From Blastocatellia bacterium (GTDB lineage: Bacteria > Acidobacteriota > Blastocatellia > HR10): 64,000 nt of DNA. Position numbers and translations under genes: made by a program. The notes beneath the pieces were generated by a model. The model worked only from the letters and a program-made list of their open reading frames with translations, was not told the origin of the DNA and made no database searches. The DNA lies in NCBI GenBank assembly GCA_025055075.1, contig JANWYV010000024.1:49230-113229 (forward strand), in the 5' to 3' direction. Of this stretch, positions 17,350 through 25,494 are shown piece after piece (position 1 is the stretch's first letter; each line of letters opens with the position of its first letter).

Positions 17350-18398
17350 TCGTTCCATCGCACGATCCGCGTCAATCGCGGCGGGGCATCTGGGTTCACG
17401 CCGACGGCCGCAGCTCTCCAAAGAGCCAATTGCTGAATGAGATGGGCGAAAAGGATGGGACGCAGGAGTTCGCTCACGCGACTTCCCAGAATGAGCTGCG
17501 GGGCTGACGTCTCCATCGCCCGAGCGCCGATAAGGAGGACGCGCGCCTCCGCTGCGCGCGCTTCCTCAATCACTCGATTCACATACGGACCCTCCGCCTC
17601 GGCCGGAAAGATCACCAGCAGTGTCTCCGGCGAGAGCAGGAGGTGCGGCCCGTGTCGAAACTCTAACATGGGATAGAAGTGAGCGGGGGTGAGCGCCATC
17701 TCGATCACCTTGAGTGCCGCTTCCGCCGCCAGCGCGTAGAAGGGACCAGACCCCAGGAAGATGAAACGAGCGAGCGTGCGATCCTCCGCATAAGCGCGCA
17801 CAATGGGTTCGTTCTCTCGGAGACTCCGTGCGACTTCCGAAGGGAGAGCCGCTGCCTCCGTCTGAAGTGTTCCTCCGTCGCGGGCATCAGCCAGTAGCAG
17901 CAGACCGAGCATCATGCACGTCAGCGATCCCGTCGTGACCAAGCTCTGTTCAAGGCATTCGGAGAAGGACAAATGCACATCGGCAGTGCGCGCGAGCGGA
18001 CATTCGGGATTCGTCGTCACGCTGACGACCGTCGCCCCCACTGCCTTCGCCCGTTCTGCCGCGAGCACGGTCTCATCAGTCCCTCCGCTGCGTGAGATAG
18101 CGAAAATCAAAGGTCGCGCCTCCGCGTGGAAATGCGCCTTCGAGAAGTTCAGGATTTCGGAGGCCGGGAGGGCGCGCGCGCGAAGTCCCAGAAGCGTCCC
18201 CCAGGCGTGCGCGGCATAGAGGGCGATATGATAGGACGATCCGCATCCGGTGAAGATCACCTCCGTGAAGCGTTCCAGAGGACCTACCGAGACCATGCGC
18301 GCGAAGCGAGCGGGCGCGCGTCGCAACGTCTCGCTCATCGCTTCCGGTTGGCCATAGACCTCCCGATACGTGAACGTTCGTTCCAGTCCGTCCTTCAT
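17346..18398 (-). CDS. SIS-domain sugar-phosphate isomerase/deaminase (GlmS-C/AgaS-like)
   Basis: 350 aa with two SIS domains: the first begins at EVIFTGCGSSYHIALYAAHA and includes ISRSGGTDETVLAAERAK, the second at FIFLGSGPFYALAAEAALK and MLEFRHGPHLLLS. These match the isomerase half of glucosamine-6-P synthase and AgaS/NagB-II deaminases; the glutaminase half of GlmS is absent, so it should act in the catabolic, ammonia-releasing direction. It is the first gene of the minus-strand block and overlaps the kinase by 4 nt (ATGA). GGGTGGA precedes the ATG. Confidence 0.85.
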   Translation of the reverse strand: MKDGLERTFTYREVYGQPEAMSETLRRAPARFARMVSVGPLERFTEVIFTGCGSSYHIALYAAHAWGTLLGLRARALPASEILNFSKAHFHAEARPLIFAISRSGGTDETVLAAERAKAVGATVVSVTTNPECPLARTADVHLSFSECLEQSLVTTGSLTCMMLGLLLLADARDGGTLQTEAAALPSEVARSLRENEPIVRAYAEDRTLARFIFLGSGPFYALAAEAALKVIEMALTPAHFYPMLEFRHGPHLLLSPETLLVIFPAEAEGPYVNRVIEEARAAEARVLLIGARAMETSAPQLILGSRVSELLRPILFAHLIQQLALWRAAAVGVNPDAPPRLTRIVRWNE

Positions 18399-18456
18399 CG
18401 TCCACCCACGTCGTTATGCGTCCGGCGCATCTTCGGCGCTCACGCGGGAATTCTAG

Positions 18457-18462
18457 TACAAT
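18457..18462 (+). promoter_or_regulatory. Candidate -10 box of lysR
   Basis: TACAAT (5/6) lies about 70 nt upstream of the lysR ATG in the divergent intergenic region. No matching -35 is visible, as is usual for activator-dependent or weak autoregulated promoters. Confidence 0.25.
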
Positions 18463-18498
18463 AGGCGAGGTGAAGGGAAACGGAGAGTTTTAATGAGA

Positions 18499-18519
18499 TG
18501 CATGAAGATTGCTAATGCA
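18499..18519. promoter_or_regulatory. LysR-type T-N11-A dyad
   Basis: TGCAT-N11-ATGCA is a symmetric dyad with the T-N11-A core of LysR-type binding sites. It lies 14 nt upstream of the lysR start, overlapping its translation initiation region, in the 134-bp gap divergent from the SIS operon. This suits autoregulation and possible control of the divergent genes. Confidence 0.4.
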
Positions 18520-18532
18520 AGGGGGGAACGCC

Positions 18533-19459
18533 ATGGAGTTGCGACACCTGCGCACCTTTCGAGCGGTGGCCGAGACGGGAAGCTTCACGCTCGCCGGACG
18601 CCGCGTGAATCTCTCGCAAGCGGCCGTGAGCCTGCACATCAAGGCATTGGAGGAGGAGCTGGGGATGAAGCTCTTTGCGCGGGTGCGCAAGCGAGCTACG
18701 CTCACGCCTGCCGGACGAGCGCTGCTCAAACATGCGCAAGCGATTTTGAGCGCGTGCGATTTGGCGCGCACGGAGATCGCGGCGCTCGCCGAGGAGCAGC
18801 GGATCATGCTGCGCGTGGGAACGGCTTCGACGGTGATCGCCATTCACCCGCTGCCGGAGATCCTCAGCGAGTTGAAGAAGCGCTTCCCGCTTTTGGATCT
18901 CGTCGTCTTCGCCGGCACGAGCGAGGCCATTGTCCGACGCCTTCTGGAGCATCGGTTGGATGTCGGTTTGATCTCCCTGCCCGTCGAAGCGCCGCTGCTT
19001 CAAACCGAGCCGCTCTACGGCGATCGGTTGGTGGCCGTCGTTCCCCCTGGGCACCCTTTGGCTCAGGCGCGGGAGGTGACGGTCATGCAGTTGGCCGCCG
19101 AGCCGCTGATCCTCGGAGAGCGCGGGGGAAATCGGCGGCGGATCATTGATCTCTTCTTCGAGCATGCGGGAGTGCGTCCGCATGTCGCCATGGAACTGAA
19201 TCGCGATGAAGCGATCAAGAAGATGGTCGAGGTCGGTCTTGGAGTGAGCATCCTCCCCTGGCTCACGGTTCAACGAGAAGTGCATGCGGGGCTTCTGCGC
19301 GCGCTCCCCATTCGGGGATTGAAGAGTCGGTGGGAATTGGGGGTCGCCTATCGGAAGGAGGATGCGCTGTCGGAGCCCCTGGTGGCCTTTCTGGAGTTGT
19401 GTCGCGCGTATTTGGGGAAGGGGGGAGAGCGAAAGCGCGTCGTGGCACGACGTTCCTGA
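18533..19459 (+). CDS. LysR-family transcriptional regulator
   Basis: The N-terminal winged HTH (residues 1-60: MELRHLRTFRAVAETGSFTL, then AVSLHIKALEEELG) is classical. It is followed by a linker helix and a periplasmic-binding-like effector domain from about residue 90 (LRVGTASTVIAIHPLPEIL) to 300. About 308 aa is standard. The ATG at 18533 has GGGGGAA upstream; earlier in-frame starts have no ribosome-binding site. Divergence from the SIS/kinase/symporter block makes that block the first candidate regulon; glyA downstream in the same direction is the alternative. The effector is unknown. Confidence 0.92.
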   Translation: MELRHLRTFRAVAETGSFTLAGRRVNLSQAAVSLHIKALEEELGMKLFARVRKRATLTPAGRALLKHAQAILSACDLARTEIAALAEEQRIMLRVGTASTVIAIHPLPEILSELKKRFPLLDLVVFAGTSEAIVRRLLEHRLDVGLISLPVEAPLLQTEPLYGDRLVAVVPPGHPLAQAREVTVMQLAAEPLILGERGGNRRRIIDLFFEHAGVRPHVAMELNRDEAIKKMVEVGLGVSILPWLTVQREVHAGLLRALPIRGLKSRWELGVAYRKEDALSEPLVAFLELCRAYLGKGGERKRVVARRS

Positions 19460-19546
19460 CGGAGGCTTGCTTGAAGGCGGGGGTAGCCCTGCGGTAAGAT
19501 TCCGTTTCGCGCGAAGGCGTGGGAATCACGCGAGCGAGGAGTCATC

Positions 19547-20827
19547 ATGATGAATGAGTGGCATACACGGCCGCTACGCGTGGTGGATCCGGAGATCGCC
19601 GAGGCCATCCTTCGAGAGACGGAGCGACAGGCACAAGGGGTGGAGTTGATCGCATCGGAGAACTTCGTCAGCGAAGCCGTTCTCGAGGCCATGGGATCGG
19701 TCTTCACGAACAAATATGCCGAGGGATATCCGGGCAAACGCTACTATGGGGGATGCGAATTCGTGGACGTCGTGGAATCGCTGGCGATCCAGCGGGCGAA
19801 GCAGCTCTTCGGCGCCGAGCACGTGAACGTGCAGCCCTATTCGGGGTCGCAGGCGAACATGGCCGTCTACATCGCCGTGTTGCAACCCGGAGATACGATC
19901 CTCGGGATGAACCTCTCGCACGGCGGGCATCTGACGCACGGGCATCCGTTGAATTTCTCGGGGAAATATTTCCGCGTGATCCCTTACGGCGTGGACCGTG
20001 AGACGGAGCAAATTGATTATGAGGAGTTGGAGCGGTTGGCGCACGAGCATCGGCCCAAGATGATCGTCTGTGGGGCGAGCGCGTATCCGCGCATCATTGA
20101 TTTCGAGCGCATCGCGGCGATCGCTCACGATGTTGGAGCCGTCGTCATGGCGGACATCGCGCACATCGCCGGGTTCGTGGCGACAGGCCTGCATCCGAGT
20201 CCTGTCCCTTGCTGCGATTTCGTGACGACGACGACGCATAAGACATTGCGCGGCCCGCGAGCGGGCATGATCATGTGCAAGGAGAAATACGCGCGGGAGA
20301 TTGACCGCGCCGTCTTCCCCTGCGTGCAGGGCGGACCTCACGTCCACATCATGGCGGCCAAGGCCGTATGCTTCAAAGAAGCCATGCAACCCGAATTCCG
20401 CGCGTATCAAGAGCAGGTCATCAAAAACGCTCGCGTCTTGGCAGAGGAACTGGCGCGGGCGGGGTATCGGATCGTCTCCGGGGGGACGGATACGCATCTG
20501 GTGCTCGTGGACGTCTTCTCGCGAGGGTTGACGGGAAAACAGGCTGAGAGCGCCCTAGAGCGCGCGGGAATCACCGTGAACAAGAACACCATCCCCTTTG
20601 ACACGCAGCCGCCGATGATCGCCAGCGGCATTCGCTTGGGGACGCCAGCGGTCACCACGCGGGGAATGAAGGAGCCCGAGATGCGAAAGATCGCGCAGTG
20701 GATCGCCGAGGTCTTAGATCAGCCCGAGAGCGAAGAGGTCCAACGTTCGGTCCGACGACGAGTGCTGGAACTGACGGAACAATTCCCGCTCTATCCGCAT
20801 CGGTTGCATCGGCTCCGCGCGCTGTGA
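19547..20827 (+). CDS. glyA: Serine hydroxymethyltransferase
   Basis: Cytosolic PLP enzyme interconverting serine plus tetrahydrofolate and glycine plus 5,10-methylene-THF. 426 aa. The PLP lysine is Lys232 in [11 protein letters not shown]. Other hallmarks are [19 protein letters not shown] near the N-terminus, [15 protein letters not shown] and the [10 protein letters not shown] block. GAGGAG precedes the ATG by about 7 nt. The 87-nt leader after lysR contains a short hairpin (GATTCC / GGAATC) but no recognisable glycine riboswitch. Confidence 0.97.
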   Translation: MMNEWHTRPLRVVDPEIAEAILRETERQAQGVELIASENFVSEAVLEAMGSVFTNKYAEGYPGKRYYGGCEFVDVVESLAIQRAKQLFGAEHVNVQPYSGSQANMAVYIAVLQPGDTILGMNLSHGGHLTHGHPLNFSGKYFRVIPYGVDRETEQIDYEELERLAHEHRPKMIVCGASAYPRIIDFERIAAIAHDVGAVVMADIAHIAGFVATGLHPSPVPCCDFVTTTTHKTLRGPRAGMIMCKEKYAREIDRAVFPCVQGGPHVHIMAAKAVCFKEAMQPEFRAYQEQVIKNARVLAEELARAGYRIVSGGTDTHLVLVDVFSRGLTGKQAESALERAGITVNKNTIPFDTQPPMIASGIRLGTPAVTTRGMKEPEMRKIAQWIAEVLDQPESEEVQRSVRRRVLELTEQFPLYPHRLHRLRAL

Positions 20828-20858
20828 CCACCTCCGGCTCGACGTCGAGGGATCGGCC

Positions 20859-22877
20859 ATGACCCGACGCAGCGAAGAGATCGTCCGCATGGAGGACGTC
20901 TTTGGGGAGCGAGGGCTTCTGGGAAAGCATCACCCGCAGTACGAATATCGGCCCGGGCAGATTCAAATGGCCGAGGCCGTCTATCGCGCGATCGTCGAAG
21001 GGGAACATTTGCTGGTCGAAGCAGGGACGGGGACGGGGAAGACGCTCGCGTATCTCATTCCGGCGCTAGCGGCCTCCGAGCGCATCATCATCTCGACGGG
21101 GACGAAGAATCTGCAAGAGCAGCTCTTCCTCAAGGACATCCCCTTCTTGGAGAAGGCCCTCGGGCGGAAGCTGCGCGTCGCGTACATGAAAGGCCGATCG
21201 AATTACGTCTGCCTCTACCGCTTGAAGAAAGCGGAAACGCAGCCGATCCTCGCCGATTGGGACGATGTGCGTTATTTCGACGAGATTCGCCAGTGGGCCT
21301 TTCGATCGGAGACGGGAGATCGTGCGGAGCTAGCGGATCTCCCGGAGAATCTGAGCTTCTGGTCGGCGATCGATGCGCGCTCGGAGATCTGCCTCGGACA
21401 GAAGTGTCCGGAGTACGACGCCTGCTTCATCACGAAGATGCGCGAGCGCGCCTTGAAAGCGGACATCGTGATCGTCAATCACCATCTGTTCTTCGCCGAT
21501 CTCGCGCTGCGGGGAAACGATCTCGGCGCGGTGATCCCGGATTATGGGATCGTGATCTTCGACGAGGCGCACGAGTTGGAGGAGATCGCTTCGGAATATT
21601 TCGGGGCGCAGGTGAGCAATTATCGCGTAGCCGAGCTGATCCGCGATGTGCAGAATCTCCCGATCACGGACACCGCGGCGATGGCGGAGCTGATGCGCGT
21701 CACCTTGCGCGTGCAGCAGCGAGCCGAGAGTTTCTGGATGCATTTCCTGAACGATGGGAGGCCCGAAGGACGATATCCTCTGGAGCCGGATCTCCTCGTC
21801 CGCGCAGAGGCGACCGAGGAGAGGCTTCCCATGGATCTAGTGGAGGAGGGAGGGGAGACGCTCCCGGTGACACGCGTGGGAGAGAGCTTCCTCGCCCTTC
21901 GAAACGCCCTCTCGCTTCTGGAGACGACGCTCGCGATGGTGAAGGACCCCCCGCCGGAAACGGAAGCCCTCATCCGTCGAACGGCGCAGGTGCGAGCTGA
22001 TCTTGACTTCATTCTCCTTCAACGCGATCCACAATTCGTCCGATGGTACGAACGGCGCGGGCGTGGGGTTTTCCTTCAAGCGACGCCCATCGATGTCTCC
22101 GAGATTTTGGCCGAGCGGCTCTTCGATCGCGTGCGCACGGTGATTCTGACGTCGGCGACCTTGACGAGCGGGGGGAGCTTTCACTTCATTCGGTCTCGCC
22201 TCGGGATTCGCCACGCGCGCGAAGTGATCGTCCCCTCGCATTTCGATTATGCCGAGCAGGCGATTCTCTACCTTCCGCCACACATGCCAGATCCTCGAAG
22301 CGCGGAGTTCACCGAAGCCGCCGTGGAGGAGATTGTGAAGCTGTTGCATGTGACGCAAGGACGGGCCTTCGTCCTCTGCACGGCGATTCAGCCGATGGTA
22401 GAAATGTATGAGCACGTCCGGCGTCGCGTGCCGTTCCCTTGTTTCCTCCAAGGGCAGGGCTCCAAATCCGGACTTCTCACGCGATTTCGTACGACGCCGC
22501 ATTCGGTCTTATTCGCCACGTCGAGCTTTTGGCAGGGCGTGGATGTGCAAGGGGAGGCGTTGAGCTGCGTCATCATTGATCGGTTGCCCTTCGCCGTTCC
22601 GACGGATCCCATTGTGGCGGCGCGCCAACGCTATATCGAGCAGAGCGGCGGCGATCCGTTCTACGAGTACGCCGTCCCTCAGGCCGTCATCATGCTCAAA
22701 CAAGGATTGGGACGATTGATCCGCAGCCGATCTGATCGAGGCGTTCTCTCGATCCTCGATCCTCGGATTCGCACGAAGGGATATGGCGCGGTCTTCTTGC
22801 AAAGCCTCCCCCCGTGTCCGATCACAACGCGGATCGAGGACGTGGAGCGCTTCTTCGCGCGCTGGGCATCCGTATGA
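20859..22877 (+). CDS. dinG: ATP-dependent helicase, DinG/XPD-like, Fe-S type
   Basis: Superfamily 2 5'-3' DNA helicase, 672 aa. Walker A is EAGTGTGKT (about residues 55-62) and Walker B is the DEAH box at 235-238. Four cysteines between them (Cys118 in NYVCLY, then Cys178, Cys183 and Cys189 in ICLGQKCPEYDAC) are placed like the 4Fe-4S ligands of XPD/DinG. C-terminal helicase motifs include SFWQGVDVQGEAL and the QGLGRLIRSRSDRG arginine-finger motif. There is no N-terminal exonuclease domain. Probably roles in resolving D/R-loops during repair. It follows glyA by 31 nt. Confidence 0.93.
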   Translation: MTRRSEEIVRMEDVFGERGLLGKHHPQYEYRPGQIQMAEAVYRAIVEGEHLLVEAGTGTGKTLAYLIPALAASERIIISTGTKNLQEQLFLKDIPFLEKALGRKLRVAYMKGRSNYVCLYRLKKAETQPILADWDDVRYFDEIRQWAFRSETGDRAELADLPENLSFWSAIDARSEICLGQKCPEYDACFITKMRERALKADIVIVNHHLFFADLALRGNDLGAVIPDYGIVIFDEAHELEEIASEYFGAQVSNYRVAELIRDVQNLPITDTAAMAELMRVTLRVQQRAESFWMHFLNDGRPEGRYPLEPDLLVRAEATEERLPMDLVEEGGETLPVTRVGESFLALRNALSLLETTLAMVKDPPPETEALIRRTAQVRADLDFILLQRDPQFVRWYERRGRGVFLQATPIDVSEILAERLFDRVRTVILTSATLTSGGSFHFIRSRLGIRHAREVIVPSHFDYAEQAILYLPPHMPDPRSAEFTEAAVEEIVKLLHVTQGRAFVLCTAIQPMVEMYEHVRRRVPFPCFLQGQGSKSGLLTRFRTTPHSVLFATSSFWQGVDVQGEALSCVIIDRLPFAVPTDPIVAARQRYIEQSGGDPFYEYAVPQAVIMLKQGLGRLIRSRSDRGVLSILDPRIRTKGYGAVFLQSLPPCPITTRIEDVERFFARWASV

Positions 22878-22986
22878 AAGCATGGGATCGTCCCCCTGCG
22901 GAGGGATGATCTCCGACGAGCGCCGCGCGCGATCTCGATCCTGGGGACGAGACCTCGCGGGCGCACGATCTTCGGAGGAGAGCGCT

Positions 22987-23457
22987 ATGGGAATCGTCGC
23001 CCGATTGAAACAATACCTCGATGAGCAACGTGTCCCCTACGTGGTCTGCACCCATTCGCAGGCGTTCACGGCGCAGGAGATCGCCCATGCGCTTCATGTG
23101 CGAGGCCGTGAGATGGCCAAGGCCGTGATCCTCAAGGCCGATGACCGATATGTGATGGCCGTCTTGCCCGCGCATCACAAAGTGGATCTGACGCGCTTCG
23201 CCGAAGTCGTGGGAGCGACCTATGTCCGATTGGCAACGGAAGCGGAGTTCAAAGACCTCTTCCCGGATTGCGAGATCGGCGCGATGCCGATCTTCGGGAA
23301 TCTCTACGGAATCCCCGTCTACGTGGCCGAGCCCTTGTTGCAAGATGAAGAGATCGTCTTCAATGCGGGGACGCACACGGATTCGATTCGGATGCGGATG
23401 GCTGACTTTCTTCGACTGAGCGAGCCGGTCGTGGCCGCATTCTCTGAAGTGGCGTGA
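22987..23457 (+). CDS. YbaK/ProX-type aminoacyl-tRNA deacylase
   Basis: A 156-aa single-domain protein of the YbaK/INS-ProX superfamily that hydrolyses mischarged aminoacyl-tRNA in trans. The central AKAVILKADDRYVMAVLPA segment carries the conserved Lys needed for tRNA 3'-end binding, followed by VDLTRFAEVVGATYVRLATE and a GxxP-like turn (GAMPIFGNLYGIPVYV). The ATG at 22987 has GGAGGAG upstream; longer upstream extension lacks family similarity. Whether it edits Cys-, Ala- or Ser-tRNA(Pro) cannot be told. Confidence 0.88.
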   Translation: MGIVARLKQYLDEQRVPYVVCTHSQAFTAQEIAHALHVRGREMAKAVILKADDRYVMAVLPAHHKVDLTRFAEVVGATYVRLATEAEFKDLFPDCEIGAMPIFGNLYGIPVYVAEPLLQDEEIVFNAGTHTDSIRMRMADFLRLSEPVVAAFSEVA

Positions 23458-23479
23458 GGGGAGAGCGCAGGCTCTCCCC
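23458..23479. terminator. Hairpin between convergent ybaK-like and amidase genes
   Basis: Perfect 9-bp stem GGGGAGAGC / GCTCTCCCC with GCAG loop, directly after the first stop and 9 nt before the second (minus-strand) stop; likely works in both directions. It has no U-tract. Confidence 0.6.
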
Positions 23480-23488
23480 TTCCGGAGG

Positions 23489-24898
23489 TCAGGCCTCAAG
23501 GGAAGGCCGTCGCCGATGCCAGTCGGTCTCCCGTTGATAGGCATTGGCGAGAGTGATGAGTGTGGCCTCGCTGAAGGCGCGCCCCATCAATTGGAGAGCC
23601 GTTGGAAGTCCAGCTTGTCCGAATCCGTTGGGGATGGAGAGCGCCGGAACGCCAGCCGCATTGCCCGCGGGAATGAGCGCAGGGCCCCCCCCTGTGCCCG
23701 GATATGCGCGCTCGAATTCCACGCCGATCGGATAGGCGACAGTCGCTCGCGTGGGAGCGATCACAGCATCGTATCGAGAGAGTATCTCGTCGAGCGCTTG
23801 ACGAATTCGAACGCGGACGCGCTGGGCGTGCAGGTAATCCACTGCCAGGACCGTCATCCCCACATACCCCCCAATTCGATCGCGCGGATTCTGTAACTCC
23901 GCCAAGCGCCCGCTTTCGATCAAATCTCGGAAGGCGCTGGCTCCCTCCGCGTTGACGATGATCCCGACGACTTGTCCGTACGGAAGATCGGGCAGGGGGA
24001 CTTCGGGATCAATCGTCGCGTATTTCTTGAGGACCTCCACTGCGGCTTCGAAGTTCTTCTGCACTTCCGGTTGCACGCGCTCGAGCGCACCTTTGACGAT
24101 GCCCACGCGCATCCGCCGAGTAGGCAGAAGCGGCTCCGAATATGCGAATTTCCGCGCCACGCTCGAGGGGTCTTTCGGGTCCTTTCCGGAGATCGCAGCG
24201 AGCACGATCCCGCAGTCGTCGGCCGTGCGGCACATGGGGCCGAGCTTGTCGAGCGTCCAGCAGAGCGCCATAGCTCCGTATCGGCTCACGAGTCCATAGG
24301 TCGGGCGCAACCCAGAGATGCCACAAAAAGCCGCGGGCGTGAGGATGGAACCGGAGGTCTCTGAGCCGATGGCGAAGGCGACCAAGCCGGCCGCGACAGC
24401 GGCTCCTGATCCCGAAGACGATCCCCCACTCCAGTAATCGAGGTTCCACGGTGTACGTCCGGGTCCTGTGAAAGAGGCATCTGCCGTGTTGTATCCCATG
24501 CCGCCCGCTAATTCCACCATGGCGAGCTTCGCTACCAGGATGGCTCCCGCTCGCTCCAGGCGCCGCACGACTGTGGCATCGTAATCGAAGACTTGATTTC
24601 GATATGGCGCCGCCCCCCACGTCGTGGGAATGCCTTTGGTCGCCAGCAGGTCTTTCACGCCATACGGGATGCCGTGCAACAATCCTCGATACCGGCCACG
24701 CATGATCTCTCGTTCAGCGCGGCGCGCTTGTTCCAACGCCAATTCGTGGGTGATTGTGACGACCGCGCCTAATTTCGGTCCCAGATGCTCCAGTCGCTCC
24801 AGATAAAGCCGCGTGAGTTCCACGGGAGAGAGGCGTCGGGATCGGATGAGTTGAGCCAATTCCCGAATCGAGAGGAAAGCGATCTCGTGATCGCGCAT
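23489..24898 (-). CDS. Amidase-signature family amidase
   Basis: Hydrolase of carboxylic amides using a Ser-cisSer-Lys triad. Lys82 lies in GVKDLLATKG, the cis-Ser Ser160 in GGSSSGSGAAVAAG and the nucleophile Ser184 in GSETSGSI; spacing (78 and 24 residues) is as in characterised amidases. It is not the GatA of a gatCAB operon, as neither gatB nor gatC is nearby. The start at 24898 has GAGGAGG 8 nt upstream; an alternative ATG at 24952 forms an ATGA overlap with the Tat protein gene. Substrate unknown. Confidence 0.9.
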   Translation of the reverse strand: MRDHEIAFLSIRELAQLIRSRRLSPVELTRLYLERLEHLGPKLGAVVTITHELALEQARRAEREIMRGRYRGLLHGIPYGVKDLLATKGIPTTWGAAPYRNQVFDYDATVVRRLERAGAILVAKLAMVELAGGMGYNTADASFTGPGRTPWNLDYWSGGSSSGSGAAVAAGLVAFAIGSETSGSILTPAAFCGISGLRPTYGLVSRYGAMALCWTLDKLGPMCRTADDCGIVLAAISGKDPKDPSSVARKFAYSEPLLPTRRMRVGIVKGALERVQPEVQKNFEAAVEVLKKYATIDPEVPLPDLPYGQVVGIIVNAEGASAFRDLIESGRLAELQNPRDRIGGYVGMTVLAVDYLHAQRVRVRIRQALDEILSRYDAVIAPTRATVAYPIGVEFERAYPGTGGGPALIPAGNAAGVPALSIPNGFGQAGLPTALQLMGRAFSEATLITLANAYQRETDWHRRRPSLEA

Positions 24899-24948
24899 CG
24901 TGATGTCCTCCTCGAGATCGGTTTTGATGGAGCGGCCGCGGAAGAGGC

Positions 24949-25287
24949 TCATGGTACCGCGCGGAAGATCAAATCCGGCTCATCCGCATTCGTGAGCGGA
25001 AAATTCCGGAGGCGTTCTGCCGAACGGAGACCCCGCTCGATCTGTCGCTTGACCTCCGCGAGCTGTTCCTCCGTCAAGAAGCGTCCATAACGCACGCGCA
25101 CCAGCTCGCCCAAGGCCTCAGCGGCTGCCGAGGGGGTGAGCGGTTGTTGCGTCGCTTGCGTCGTGACGCTCACGGCGTCTTCCCTCTTTTCCGCCTCCTC
25201 GAGAAGGGGAAACGTCGAAGGAAGGACGGCCGTGGCCGCGACCGTCTTGAGAAATTGTCGTCGCGTTGCCCCCCTCTTCTTGTTCAT
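24949..25287 (-). CDS. Small Tat-signal protein, amidase partner
   Basis: 112 aa. The N-terminus carries a twin-arginine signal (TRRQFLKTVAATAVLPSTF), predicting export in folded form. The remainder is a short, charged helical domain (LVRVRYGRFLTEEQLAEVKR) with no cofactor or catalytic motif that I recognise. Gene end and the longest amidase start overlap by ATGA, so the two are probably co-translated. Because the amidase has no signal of its own, this protein may be a gamma-like accessory subunit that pilots it through Tat; that is inference. Confidence 0.7.
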   Translation of the reverse strand: MNKKRGATRRQFLKTVAATAVLPSTFPLLEEAEKREDAVSVTTQATQQPLTPSAAAEALGELVRVRYGRFLTEEQLAEVKRQIERGLRSAERLRNFPLTNADEPDLIFRAVP

Positions 25288-25322
25288 CGCCTTGCCTCCC
25301 CACTTTCCGAAGTGGCCGGATT

Positions 25323-25351
25323 ATTATTTTCAGGTGCTTCGTTAAATGCAA
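25323..25351 (-). promoter_or_regulatory. Candidate promoter of the Tat protein-amidase operon
   Basis: Minus-strand TTGCAT (25346-25351), 17-nt spacer, AATAAT (25323-25328, 5/6). A short hairpin CCACTT-N4-AAGTGG (25300-25315) lies in the leader. Confidence 0.4.
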
Positions 25352-25371
25352 GGGCGTGTCTCCCGTTTCAA

Positions 25372-25400
25372 TTGCTGAGGGATCGCCTTTAGTTTATCAT
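25372..25400 (+). promoter_or_regulatory. Candidate promoter of the kinase operon
   Basis: TTGCTG (25372-25377), 17-nt spacer, TATCAT (25395-25400, 5/6), about 95 nt upstream of the kinase ATG; back-to-back with the Tat-protein promoter. Confidence 0.45.
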
Positions 25401-25494
25401 TGGGCTGAAGCTCGGCGCCACTTTTCAGCGATGAGGCGAGGCAGATGAACGAAGAGCCGGACGAGAATCGAGACGGGCGATAGAGGCGAGAGCC

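Noticed and set aside
19460..19546. Glycine riboswitch before glyA
   Set aside because: Only a short hairpin is present; the 87-nt leader is too short and lacks the conserved glycine aptamer core.
23489..24898. Glu-tRNA(Gln) amidotransferase subunit GatA
   Set aside because: The amidase signature is shared, but there is no gatB/gatC context and the partner is a Tat-signal protein.
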